A stretch of 64,000 nucleotides of DNA from Tyto alba (taxonomy: Eukaryota > Chordata > Aves > Strigiformes > Tytonidae). The stretch is from the NCBI RefSeq assembly GCF_018691265.1, contig NW_024881301.1, positions 11,731,752 to 11,795,751 on the forward strand. The letters run 5' to 3'. Positions within the stretch are counted from its first letter, which is position 1. The number at the start of each line of letters is the position of its first letter. Of the stretch, positions 54,573 to 64,000 are shown in pieces. The position numbers and the translations under genes were made by a program. The notes below the pieces were generated by a model. The model did not search any database, had not been told where the DNA came from, and saw only the letters and a program-made list of their open reading frames with translations.

Positions 54573-54925
54573 TGTTTTGAACCCAGCCATCAGCCAAGCA
54601 CCACGCAGCTGCTCACTCGCCCTCCCCCACCCAGGCTGGGGGGGAGAAAACTGGGGGTGGTGGTGGCGTGGTGGTGAAGGTAAGAAGATTTGTAGGTTGA
54701 GATAAAAACCATTTAATAATTGAAATAAAATAAAATAATAGTAATAATAACAGAAAATACAAATGGGTAATGCACAATACAGTGGCTCACCACACGCTGA
54801 CCAACACCCAGCCCATTCCCGGCTAGCGATCCCAGAGAAGAGAAAATCCCGAAACCACAATTCCAGAAGTGGGAGCCCCCACTTCCCAGCTGACCCTCCT
54901 CTATATACTGAGCATGGTATTAGCA
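54573..54925 (-). mobile_element. Endogenous retrovirus LTR fragment (avian), - strand
   Basis: The + strand shows the complement of a common bird LTR: a TGTTTTGAACCCAGCC start at 54573, then AGCACCACGCAGCTGCTCAC (about 54597), a C/G-rich block, 'aggttgagataaaaaccatt' (about 54693), an AT-rich stretch and a CTATATACTGAGCATG end block at 54901. Read on the - strand this gives the expected order: TATATAG promoter box (54901-54907), ATTAAA poly(A) signal (54712-54717), then a U5-like end. The part upstream of the TATA box (U3) is missing or unrecognisable beyond about 54925, so the copy is truncated. No retroviral genes adjoin it. It lies about 1.9 kb upstream of the PTPRM exon, antisense to it. 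Exact subfamily and right boundary are uncertain. Confidence 0.8.
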
Positions 54926-54999
54926 GTACCTTAGCAATGAAACCTCCTTTTGCTTCACCTGTCAGTTTTTGTTTAATTTCATGTTTGTTTTTTTGTTTC

Positions 55000-55034
55000 G
55001 TTTTTTTTTTTTATTTTATTTTATTTTATTTTTT
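55000..55034. repeat. (TTTTA)n microsatellite
   Basis: A T run passes into about four TTTTA units just right of the LTR fragment. Confidence 0.85.
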
Positions 55035-56819
55035 ATAAAAAAGCACAGATAAGTCTGTGAAAGTTGATGTTTTGCTTTTGTGTCTGAAACTTAGCTTGTG
55101 GCATATTTTATGAAGTTTGAAGAAATATTTATGCAAGTTCTAGAACAAATTTGTAAATGACTGCCTAATTTTCTAATCCTTCCTACTGGAAATGTTGCAG
55201 ATGTTATTTGATATACTATATACAAATCTCTTGTATTTCTGAATTTGTTTAACTTTAGGAGAGAGATAATTTACATCTGTTGTTATTATTGAGGTGAAAA
55301 ATTAGAGTTTGGAGTTGTGAGTTCTTTAGTGGGTTTTCTGTTCCCCCTGGATTATCTAATTGAATTTTGTGCACTTAAAATTCTACAGAAAGATGCAGTG
55401 TCCAGAGGTACCAATTTCCCTAATAAGCTTAGAGTTAACAAAGTCTTCCTATAGAAGGATATTTTAGAATGGAGAACAGTATAGGATGACCTGTATCCAA
55501 GGGCATGGCAAACATGATATGTCTATAAAGACCAATGGGACTGTAAGAGAACAAAAAATGAAATTATTTGGTGATTGCATATAAAAATAATTTCTATTGA
55601 AGATTATACAATAGCAAATTGCTTGTCATGAATCTCAAATATACACTGGGACTGGCTGTTAGGAAGGCTGGGCTTCAGTTAACCATAGCTTGTCAGGTAT
55701 AATGAAATTTTGTCTTCTATTCTGCTTTTTGATAAGGTATTCTTTAATGCCATTTATAATATTCTAGGAAAAATTGGATTTTAAAGTCTTTTTTTAAAGC
55801 TAGATTTTGTCTTGTTTCCTATTTTAATACAGCTTGGCAAGGCTAGGTCTGCCGTGCCTATGGACGGATAGCAAAGATGATGAATAGCTCTAAAGTTTAG
55901 TTTTGTTTGAACAGCTGCAGAATTTACTTTAATATGGACTAAGATATCTGTGACTAGGGTTATATTTGTTTTCCTGAATAGGAAAGATGTCTTTCTTCAC
56001 TGGAGTGAAACATCAAACATAAAAGAAAACAGAATTTTGTAACCCTGTGTTAGTCTCCTGTGAGAAGAGAACGATGTAAAAAAGCTGGAAAAGTTTCCTC
56101 TGTACCAAAGGGGAAAAGTAAAGCTTTTCTGTTTTCTTGTGACTAATGTTAGATTCACTTCTAAATTCATTACATTAGCTTTTTCCCTGACCCAGCTTGG
56201 GATAGTGTGAGCTTTTATAACATGTTACTCTTTTTTAAATTACTTAGAAGAGAATGGGAAAAAGAGAGGAAATAATACTTTTTCAGAGTGTGAGGCTGTG
56301 TTTAGCTTGGCTTTTTTGAGATAGATGTGTTGTGTTGTAGCAGAGCTGCTGATCCCACAAACACCCAGACTGGTGCCTGTTTGTGGCACAGCGCACCTGG
56401 GGGCATCTAGGCGTTCCCTTACTTGGAAAGCAAGATATGGGAGTGGGAGCTGATGTTCCCACACTTAACAGTTTTCTTCTAAAATGTAGGTTCTCAGGCA
56501 TGGAATAATTTGCTTTTCCCAAGGAATGCTAATCATTCAATCTTTTTGTGTTCTAAGTTTTACTGCTTTTTCTTTTGCTGTTTTGTTTTTGATACCTGAT
56601 GACTGTGTCATGGGAGAAAACTTGGCTGCAGTTCTAAATCTGCTCTTTTACCTATGGGATTTTGTTTTCATGACAAGAATGTTTTATGCCCTCTCAGAAA
56701 GTGATGATTAATAAATATATAATCATTTGTATTAAAAGACTTTTAAAAATGACACAGACTGCATTGAATCATGTTGCAGTTGTTAGGATTAAAGATTCAT
56801 AATCTGTTATCTGCATGCC

Positions 56820-56853
56820 TTGTTTAATTTTTATCTTTGTGTTTATTTTACAG
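56820..56853 (+). promoter_or_regulatory. PTPRM: 3' splice site and polypyrimidine tract of the PTPRM exon
   Basis: A T-rich stretch with few purines ends in TTTTACAG, with AG at 56852-56853. It is the expected acceptor arrangement and fixes the exon start one base into a glycine codon. Confidence 0.8.
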
Positions 56854-56976
56854 GATGCTGTACTTTCGATGAGCCTCTTAGCTCCTGTGGCTATAGTCAG
56901 TCAGATGATGATGATCTTAACTGGGATCAGGTGAACGCACCGATAAAGCCCTCCTCAGGTCAAGGGATGCCATCTG
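56854..56976 (+). CDS. PTPRM: Receptor-type protein tyrosine phosphatase mu, MAM-domain exon (probable exon 2)
   Basis: R2B receptor phosphatases are cell-surface proteins with an extracellular MAM domain, an Ig domain and fibronectin repeats that mediate homophilic cell adhesion, and two intracellular phosphatase domains. This 123-base exon encodes the beginning of the MAM domain. Visible motifs in order are CxFDEP, CGYSQS, a run of four aspartates, NWDQVN, KP and MPSG at the end. They match PTPRM better than the paralogues PTPRK, PTPRT or PTPRU as I remember them (about 27 of 42 positions by eye against human PTPRM). The exon starts after a T-rich tract and ACAG, and ends in CTG|GTTGGT; both junctions are phase 1, so skipping it keeps the frame. 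The codon after the split glycine is TGC (Cys) where the family has Gly. The signal-peptide exon and the rest of the gene lie outside the window. Confidence 0.82.
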
Positions 56977-56982
56977 GTTGGT
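56977..56982 (+). promoter_or_regulatory. PTPRM: 5' splice site of the PTPRM exon (weak)
   Basis: GTTGGT follows CTG. The GT is at 56977-56978; position +3 is T rather than A or G, and +4 is not A, so the site is weaker than the usual GTRAGT. It was chosen because it ends the exon at the conserved MPSG and gives the 123-base, phase 1-1 exon that the family predicts. Confidence 0.65.
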
Positions 56983-59900
56983 CTTTTATTTTGCTTTGTT
57001 TCTATTTGACATTAGATTATGTGTTTATTCAGCAGTTCTTAACAGTACTATTGTTAGAATGCTTCTTTGTCTAAATCTGTTTAATTGCAATACTCAGATC
57101 TTCCCAGTGATTTTTGCGAGGGATATTTTGCAAAGCAAAGGTTTTCTTTCATTGTGTGGGAAACAAATGTTAGAAAGTAGGAATAGAAACTTGGCGTTGT
57201 TAGGGAAGGCATATAGCAAACAGAATGATGGCATGAAAATGAATGTGAACTAGTACTAGAATAAGCAGGCAGGACTACTCAGGAAGACTCAAAGGAAGAA
57301 GGAATAGTGAGGGATAAGCCAAAGATGGTCCTAGGCATTTTCATTGAAAAAGATATTAATTAAAATCTGTACTGTAAAGAAATGGAGGGTGAAAAAGAGG
57401 TGAGAAAAAAAGGAGAGGAAAGGTATCCCAAAGCAAAGGGCATTAATGATATTATGTGTGTTGTTTTTAAAAGACAGTTGTGATGTTATTATTTAATGTG
57501 GTGCACTGCATGCAGTTGGACCGAAGACTATAGCAACAACCCTTGCATTCTGCTGAACTATAAGCTTGCTCGGGTAATACAGTCATTCCTTTACCCACAC
57601 AAATAAGTAAAATCTGATCATTGGTTTTAAACTATTCACTAGCCTAAAATTTATCAGTTATTATTTTTTCCTGTTTTAACTAAGCATCTTAAGAGTTCTC
57701 CCATGTACTGATCTCCTGGGGGATAATTGCCTTCAGCCCAGCTCAGCATCTTCTCTGGCTTTTAAAGACTGAGCCTCCTGTGACTATGGCCATGTAAAAG
57801 TAGCCTAAACAGAAAGACCACTTCATAAAAACAGTGGTTGTAGTATTGTGGGACTACTTCTTCACTGGCCTCATAATTTAGTATAAATATATGCAGAACA
57901 CTTAAAAGCATTTCAGATGAATGTCCCGGTGTTTCACATTCATTTCAATTGCTTCTTTAAAGCACCTGTAATGTATTTTGGCGTTTGTGTAACATCTCTT
58001 TAATAGTTGTCCTTCTCAAGAGAATGTTCCTCCCTTAACTTTGGATAAGAGAATTAGGAGACAAACGGTGTGACTCTTGAGAAGTAACTATATAAGCAAA
58101 ACCTGAATGTACGCACTCATCACTAGTGGACTAATAAATGCACTAATGTACGGTAGGCACTAATCAGCCCTACATATCATTCACTTGTAAAACTATTCTC
58201 AGCAGTCTTCACTATAGATTTCTCAGTGTTGCCATGTGTTGTGGACAACATCATACCCAAGGTTGATGGTTGAACTAAAGTGCCTTTTCCTTCATCACTT
58301 TGTTTACTCTGGCAAAGGTAGGACTCCCAACTTCAAGCTGAATGCTCAGTTTGCCTGAATCCCAGCCACTGGGTCATCATGCTAGGTTGAGTTCATCATC
58401 CCAGATAAGGAGGTTCTTACAAATTCCTTTTTAAACTGGCTCTTGTCCAGTGGTCTTGGAACACACTGCTAAAATTCTTCTGAACTATTTCATTCTTGCT
58501 TAATACTGTTTCTCAAGTTGGAGCTAACACACATAGTTTATCAATCATCTTGGCTTGCAGTACAAGCTATACATTCTTCTTCTCGATCACACCACTGGAA
58601 ATTCTTTTCTATTCCAAATTTCATTCATTACTTTCCCCACTTGGATTTTGTGGAAGTGACTGTCAGTATATGTTGTTCAGTCTTCTCAGCAGATAGAAGA
58701 GGTTCAAATATATGTTCTTTTCTGTGACGAACATAAACTTGAAGATTTTTTGATTTGTTTGGTTTTCCCAGGGGCAAGAGTCAGTATGAGGGACTGGTAT
58801 TTTTATAGAGGGAAAATTATATGTATGGTATCTGATAAATAAAGTTACATATAACTTGTTTCTTGTTTGTCTTCCTGCCTTTTTATCGGAAGACTGAAAT
58901 AATGTTCTGATGATCAAGCAAAAAGATATTAAATTTGGTAATAAATTATATTTAGAGTTTAGGGAGTTTTATTTCTGCCCATAAAGAAAGTGAAATATGC
59001 TTTGGGAGTCTTGGGTCAGAAGATGAACGAGTTAGTCTGAAGGGGGTTGTGGATATTGGTGCCTTAAAAGGTCAAAAACCCCTTTGAGATGGAAAGAAAT
59101 GCTCATTTTTTGCAAATGAGAAGCAGTGTGTTTAAGGGCACGATTCAGTCAAGTGGTATCTAATTTTTCCTCATAATTTCATCTAGACAGTTTTTTCCTG
59201 TTCTTGTTCAAACCGTCTTCTTAATGGGTTTTAATTAGTTTTCAGTTAGCCTTAGCCAGAGATTTATGTGATACACTTAAAAAATGATTTCAAGTAGTTT
59301 GTCAGCAGTTTCTGAGCTACATATTTTAGAAAAAATAACTTCAAATGATAATGAATGGAACATTTTAGATTAATGGTTTGTGGGGAATTCTTGGCTTGAA
59401 AGCAAGATGCTTTATGCAACAGTGTTGTAATACTAGACTGAAACAAGAACTCTCAGTTCAGTAGTCCCTTGTCAGTAGAAAAAAGTGATGCATGTAACAT
59501 TCTTAATTTCAGGCAATATGCTCCAGTGAGTGAGTTGATGTCAGTATATAAAATTTTGTATAATTTGGTGGCAGTCAGGGGGAAGCACAGTAGTTATGGC
59601 ACTTGATTTATTTTAATCCACATAAGATCATTGAAAGCAAAAATGTTTATCTGAAACCAGGACATTCAGATATATTTTAGATGAAAATTGGTAAGTTGTA
59701 TCAAAGAGAATAATAAAAAGTTTCTAGATGTGTTTCTTACAGTGGACTTTAATCCTTGTTGGATTGTGAATGTAGTAGAGAAATAAGAAGTTATTGCTAG
59801 TAAAGTGAGTAGGGTGCTATCACTCTAATTTTCTTGGTAAATATAAGCATGACCTTTAATGAGTTAGTACTCATCTGAAATTGTGCTAAACAGACCCAAA

Positions 59901-60244
59901 AAGCAAAGACATGTATATACTTCTGTATGTATCGGTATGAATTAAATGAGTGTGGTTAATCCACTGCTCTTCTTTTTCAAGTTTCTAGTGAGTTAGATGA
60001 AGTAAATGCTGTAGGAAGAGTGGCTCTTCCCTTTTCTCAGCCTCTGACTTTCTCCATTTATTTCTGTTCCAAGAATATATGTTTATAATAGTTTTCAAAA
60101 CTATAATTATAGAAACAGTCATTATTAATGCCACCTCGCATTGTCCTGTAGAACAGTTACAGCAGTTTGATATTAATGTGTTTATATAGTACATGTATAC
60201 ACTTATAGCTAACTGTAAACCCTCTAGCTGTAGACCAATAAAGA
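56983..60244. other. Intron-like sequence after the PTPRM exon (probable intron 2)
   Basis: No further exon with a MAM-domain peptide was found; the next part of the domain must lie beyond this window. The stretch is AT-rich and contains no recognisable mobile element or RNA gene up to the LTR at 60245. Short open frames at 56978-57253 and 58496-58917 have no recognisable product. Confidence 0.65.
60239..60244. repeat. Candidate left flanking duplication of the + strand LTR
   Basis: TAAAGA directly precedes a TG that could be the LTR start, and TAAAGA recurs at 61347-61352 just after the LTR end. A 6-base duplication would suit an ERVK-type insertion. The right LTR end then reads CCAG rather than CCA, so the boundary is off by one or has mutated. 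Confidence 0.5.
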
Positions 60245-60544
60245 TGTCTTCATAAAAATATGGCCAAACAGTAGATTACTGTATTGGCAAGGTGTTGGCA
60301 GCGGGGCGGGGGAAGCTGCAGGAGCAGCTTCTGTGAGAGGAGACCAGGGGCTGCCCCATGTTGGATGAATCCAGTTCCATCTGCCTCCAGTGGACCCACC
60401 ACAGAGCACGGCTGAGCCCCTTAGTGATGCTGGTGGCACCTTTGGGATAGCATGTTTAAGAAAGGGTAAAAAATGCTGGGCAGCAGCTGTGAGAGAGAGT
60501 AGTGAGAAAAAATGTGAGAGGTGCACTGGCAAACAGATTCCCCT

Positions 60545-60950
60545 GCAATCTGTGGAGACCACCGTGGTGGAGCAGGCTGTCCCCTGCAGTCCATGAAGGA
60601 CCACTCCGGAGCAGATATCTGTGGTGCAGCCTGTGGAGGACCCCCTACCCCATACTGCAGCAGGCAGACATGCCCTGAAGGAAGGTGCAGCCTGTGGAGA
60701 GCCCACACTGAAGCAGGCTCCTGGCAGGAGCTGCAGCCCATGGAGAGAGGGCCATGCAGGAGCAGGTTTTCTGGCAGGACCTGTGGCCTGTGGGGTACCC
60801 ACAGTGGAGCAGTACGTTCCCGAGGGACTGCACCCTATGGAAGGGACTCATGCTGCAGCAGTTCCTGAAGAACTGCAGCCTGTGGGCAGGACCCGGGACC
60901 GTTGGAGCAGTTTGTGAAGGGCTGTTTACAGTGGGATGGACCCTGCACTG
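60545..60950 (+). repeat. About 45-base imperfect tandem repeats inside the LTR
   Basis: Around eight to nine units each contain a CTGTGGAG/CCATGGAG-like start, a GGAGCAG core and a CTGCAGCC-like end, spaced roughly 40-60 bases apart. They lie between the TATA-like box and the AATAAA, that is in the likely transcribed R region. The related LTR at 62923 has fewer and more degraded units in the complementary orientation. Confidence 0.75.
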
Positions 60951-61160
60951 TGACAGGGGAAAAGGAGGAAGAAGCAGCAGAGATGAAGTGTTATGGACGG
61001 ACCCTGTTCCCCATCCCCATGTGCCATTCGGTGTGCGGAGGAGATAGAAGAGTTGGGAACAAAGGAGTGAAGTTGAACCTGGAAAGAAGGGATGGGGTGG
61101 TGGGAAGGTGTTTCTAGTTTTGTCTTTATTTCTCACTATCCTACTCCATTTTTAATCATC

Positions 61161-61166
61161 AATAAA
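61161..61166 (+). terminator. LTR poly(A) signal AATAAA
   Basis: An exact AATAAA sits in the LTR in the same direction as PTPRM, followed within about 20 bases by T-rich and GT-rich sequence. It is the expected retroviral 3'-end signal. Confidence 0.7.
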
Positions 61167-61346
61167 TCAGTTTTCTCCCAAGTTGAGTCTGGTTTGACCA
61201 TGACAGCAATTGGTGAGTGATGTCCCTGTCTTTATCTTGACCCATGAGATTTTTCATCTCATTTTCTCCCCCTTGCCTGTTGAGAAGGGGGAGTGAGAGA
61301 GTGGCTGGGTGGGTGTCTTGGTAGCCAGCCAAGGTCAACTCACCAG

Positions 61347-61352
61347 TAAAGA
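61347..61352. repeat. Candidate right flanking duplication of the + strand LTR
   Basis: TAAAGA matches 60239-60244. See that entry for the one-base uncertainty at the LTR end. Confidence 0.5.
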
Positions 61353-62428
61353 CATGCACAATGCAATTTATCACTTGGATGAGATTTTTTTTTATGACAT
61401 TTTTGATCAGTGTGGACAGTAGCACCATTGATGGCATCTTCAGTTTTGCTTCCATTTAGAAAATAGCAAATTTAGAACATAATTTATGACAAATTCTTGC
61501 AGATTTATGCCCCATAGGCATCCACAAATAACTTAAATTTCAAATGAAGTTGCAAAGATTCTTTTCCAAACTAGTTGCTTTGACTTTTTTTTTTATTTCG
61601 GTACAGGAGGGGAAACCCTTCTCATCAAATATTTGCTAGTTATCTCAATTATTTGTCTGTTACCTCCTTAGTTATCTTATATTAGCATAAGTGTCGTTAT
61701 ATGACTTTTGCTTTCTGCTACACTATGATAGCAGTCTTCATCATCTAGTTGGTAAATTTTCGGGGAGAGTTCTTTATCCTTCATGTTGCCTGACTGATGG
61801 AAGGTGCTCCCTCTAAACACATATGTGACTTCCTCATTGTTTTTAAAACTTTCTTCTGTCATTGTGTCTATTAAAAAAAATTGTGTGCCTAAAACCCTTT
61901 GCACTGTTTATTCAGTAGTGCTTCTTTACGTCATTTGTTCATTCAATTTTTTAATTTTGTGTTGACCCAGCAGTTCTTGTTTAGTGTTCCAAAGTCCTGT
62001 GATAATGCAAGTAAATATAAACAGTCTGCTGGAGCTTTTCTTCCTGCATTTCTAATTTGATTTTTGGTTGCTCTCCTAGATTTTGATTTCTTTCTCTGGC
62101 CTATGCCTGCTCTGCTCTCGCTCCATAGTCCCATTTATGCTCATGTCCCATCCAACTCATCGTGGCCTGTCAGCATTTTGGTGTTGTGGTATTCCCACAG
62201 GCTGGTACTTTAAAACTCAAGACTATTGCTTATTCTGAGATGTTTATAGGAAGGAATGCAGGCTGAATGTGTGAGATTGCAGTAGTGAAGCCATCTCTCT
62301 GACACCTGGCAGTGTATCCTAGAAGAGAAGAACCAGAAGCAACAGAGGTGTTGGTTGGATTAAAGGTGGTGGCGGGATCCAAGCTGAAGAATTAATATGT
62401 GTGTAAATATACATATGGGCATGTACGT

Positions 62429-62443
62429 ATGGATGGATGGATG
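62429..62443. repeat. (ATGG)n microsatellite
   Basis: Nearly four ATGG units. Confidence 0.75.
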
Positions 62444-62597
62444 CCAGTTTACTGATTGAGAACGGCTGGTATACAGACAGCAGTGAAGAGAAAAGAATGC
62501 AGGGCCAGAGTTCTGAAACAGTGAGTTAGGTCAGATTGGGAGTAGTCTGAGGAATGAGTAGGGTAAGATTTGAGAAAACTCAGATGAGTGAAAAAAA

Positions 62598-62611
62598 CCA
62601 ACCAACCAACC
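62598..62611. repeat. (CCAA)n microsatellite
   Basis: Three and a half CCAA units after an A run. Confidence 0.75.
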
Positions 62612-63109
62612 GAAACAGGGAAGTATGCAAACTTCAAATCAAAACAGAATTTTTGAGATATTTGAGTGTGTTGTGTTTATATACTGCTACAGTGAGTCTT
62701 GTCACTGACATCAATGCAATTGGAATTTTCTAGATTGCTGTAAGAAATGCCAATATTTTCAGGACTTTGCTGTATTTGTCATTTACTGGTTATCATTTCT
62801 GTTCATGTCCATGTGTTTTCTTACAAAGCACTGTCTTCAGTTTTGTAAAATCTTTCTACAGTGTTTTACAGTTCCAGCTGATTTCTAATGGACAGTAGTG
62901 TCACTTTTCTTCGATGCATCAGTGTCATGGTTTGAGCTCAGAGGACAACTGAGCACCACACAGCCGCTTACTCCTCCCTTCCCTCCCAGCGATGAGAAGG
63001 GAAAAATAAGCCAGGCTTGGGACTCAAGATAGGACTGAGAGGGGCAAATCACCTATTATGGTCATGAGCAAAAGGCAGACTCGTTATAGGAATAAAAACA
63101 GAACATATA

Positions 63110-63115
63110 TTTATT
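63110..63115 (-). terminator. LTR poly(A) signal (- strand)
   Basis: TTTATT on the + strand is AATAAA on the - strand, in the position expected between the repeats and the U5-like end of this LTR. Confidence 0.65.
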
Positions 63116-63830
63116 ACAGACACTAACAACAACACGTAACAGAGTAGGACAGTGAGAAGCATTGCCACGTCTTGAGAACACCTTCCCCTCACCCCTCCCT
63201 TCTTCTCAGGGCTCAGTTCTGCTCCCGATATCTCTACCTCCTCCCCCAGCAGCGCAGGGGCAGGGAGTGGGGGTTGCAGTCAGTGCTGCTGCTTCTTCCA
63301 TCTTCAGTGGGGGGAGCTTCTGGAACTTCTTTCCCCTTTTCCATCGTGGTCCCCCTCTCACTGGAGACAGTCCTCCACAAACCTCTGACATGAGTCCCTT
63401 CCACAGGTCACAGCATTTCCTCACACTGTTCCGCCATGGGTCACCAACTTTCTCCAACTGGATTCCCTCCCACAGCTGCAGCCCTTCCCGAGCTGCTCCA
63501 GCGTGGGACACCCCCGCATGCTGCAATCCTCCCAGCACTGAATTACAGCAGCGGGGCTACCTTTTCCCACAAGACCCCGGCCTTCTTCAGGCACAGCACC
63601 TTGATGATCCCGGCAGAAGCCACAGGCCATAAATCAATGTCTGCTCCACCGTAGATCTTCATGGGTGGCGGGGGGGGACGCCCTGCCATCTCACCACAGG
63701 ATACAGGGAGGGTTTCTGCTCTGGCACACCTCCCCCCTCCTTTCTTCCTCCGTTCCTCCACTGACCTTGGTGTTCACGCAGCTGCTGCAACTCCTCCTCA
63801 CAAGTCTGACTCTTCCTCACCCCATCCCTT

Positions 63831-63838
63831 CTTAAATA
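63831..63838 (-). promoter_or_regulatory. LTR TATA-like box (- strand)
   Basis: TATTTAAG on the - strand precedes the GAAGGGATGGGG region, parallel to the GTTTAAGAAAGGG of the LTR at 60245. It is the likely core promoter of the LTR; activity is not known. Confidence 0.55.
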
Positions 63839-64000
63839 CGTTATCACAGAGGTGCAGCCGATTGGCTCAGTTTTGGTGCAGAGGTGGAGCTGACTTGGAG
63901 CTGGGGGAGCTTCGAGAAGCTTTTCACAGGGGGGCCACTCCTATAGCCCCCTCCCCTGCCACCAAAAAAACCCCACCACTCAGTCAAACCCTGGACAAGC

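Larger units (their letters stand above)
54926..56853 (+). other. Intron-like sequence leading to the PTPRM exon acceptor
   Basis: After the LTR fragment comes a (TTTTA)n tract at about 55000-55034, then AT-rich intron with no recognisable exon or element. The last 30 bases before 56854 are T-rich and end in ACAG, a good polypyrimidine tract and 3' splice site for the exon. Two overlapping - strand open frames near 56240-56522 have no recognisable product. Confidence 0.65.
60245..61346 (+). mobile_element. Endogenous retrovirus LTR, probably solo (avian)
   Basis: About 1.1 kb of an LTR type widespread in birds. Recognised blocks are GTATTGGCAAGGTGTTGGCAGCGGGG (about 60281), the TATA-like GCATGTTTAAG (about 60450-60460), a series of roughly 45-base imperfect repeats (60545-60950) with GGAGCAG and CTGCAGCC motifs, the AATAAA poly(A) signal at 61161-61166, 'caagttgagtctggtttgacc' (about 61179) and a U5-like end 'agccaaggtcaactcacca' at about 61327-61345. 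It begins TG and ends near CA, with a possible 6-base flanking duplication. No gag, pol or env sequence adjoins either side, so it is a solo LTR. It is in the same orientation as PTPRM. I cannot decide between ERVL and ERVK class from the LTR alone. Long open frames on both strands, up to 192 codons, are by-products of the GC-rich repeats. Confidence 0.88.
61353..62922. other. Intron-like sequence between two inverted LTRs
   Basis: The 1.57 kb spacer is AT-rich with no retroviral coding motifs, exon or RNA gene, so the two LTRs are separate insertions and not the ends of one provirus. Small (ATGG)n at 62429-62443 and (CCAA)n at 62598-62611 repeats are present. Confidence 0.65.
62923..63978 (-). 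mobile_element. Endogenous retrovirus LTR, - strand, related to the one at 60245
   Basis: On the + strand the complement begins TGTCATGGTTTGAGCTCAG at 62923, continues through 'ggcaaatcacctattatggt' (about 63043) and 'aacaccttcccctcacccct' (about 63178), then degraded copies of the internal repeats, and ends in a CCTCCCCTGCCACC block near 63950. Read on the - strand it has TATTTAAG (63831-63838), the internal repeats, AATAAA (63110-63115) and a U5-like end, the same order as the LTR at 60245. The two are related but clearly diverged. ATCAG (62918-62922) and CTCAG (63979-63983) could be a 5-base flanking duplication with one change, which would make it solo; this is weak, and the window ends 17 bases later, so an attached provirus to the right cannot be excluded. 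Confidence 0.82.

Noticed and set aside
54537..54860. 107-codon open frame on the - strand
   Set aside because: It runs through the LTR fragment and its AT-rich stretch; retroviral LTRs of this kind do not encode it.
60224..60802. 192-codon open frame on the - strand
   Set aside because: It lies within the + strand LTR and reflects its GC-rich tandem repeats; it has no recognisable domain.
63162..63632. 156-codon proline/serine-rich open frame on the + strand
   Set aside because: It lies inside the - strand LTR in non-coding orientation; its composition explains the lack of stops.
60245..63978. One provirus bounded by two LTRs
   Set aside because: The two LTRs are in opposite orientation, have diverged, and the 1.57 kb between them shows no gag, pol or env motifs.
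1..64000. CRISPR arrays, operons, tRNA or rRNA genes
   Set aside because: No regularly spaced identical repeats, no tRNA box A/B arrangement and no rRNA core motifs were seen; the exon/intron structure and repeats are vertebrate.

Overview
This window looks like ordinary bird nuclear DNA. The evidence is a long AT-rich, intron-like sequence with no continuous genes, CR1 LINE fragments with typical avian 3' ends, endogenous-retrovirus LTRs of types common in bird genomes, and one vertebrate coding exon with splice signals. There is no sign of bacterial, phage or plasmid organisation: no operons, ribosome binding sites, CRISPR arrays, tRNA or rRNA genes. The species cannot be named from this sequence.

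The only host coding sequence I can support is a 123-base exon at 56854-56976 on the + strand. It encodes the start of the MAM domain of a receptor-type protein tyrosine phosphatase of the R2B group, best matched from memory to PTPRM (exon 2). The exon has phase 1 at both ends. On this reading about 56.8 kb to its left is part of the very large intron 1, and everything to its right is the start of intron 2.

Layout: 1-20759, intron with simple repeats only; 20760-21296, a 5'-truncated CR1 on the - strand; 21297-40184, intron with simple repeats, a few small hairpins and one possible ancient repeat; 40185-42684, a nested block made of a + strand CR1 with broken reverse transcriptase, a second CR1 3' end, and an 899-base hAT DNA transposon inserted in that second end with a perfect 8-base target duplication; 42685-54572, intron with simple repeats and one notable hairpin; 54573 to about 54925, an LTR fragment (- strand); 56854-56976, the PTPRM exon; 60245-61346, a probable solo LTR (+ strand); 62923 to about 63978, a related LTR in the opposite orientation, reaching almost to the window end.

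No undescribed biological system is evident. The points most worth checking are the nested hAT/CR1 block with a recognisable transposase remnant, the extra cysteine and weak splice donor of the PTPRM exon, the inverted LTR pair in intron 2, and the roughly 45-base tandem repeats inside the + strand LTR.
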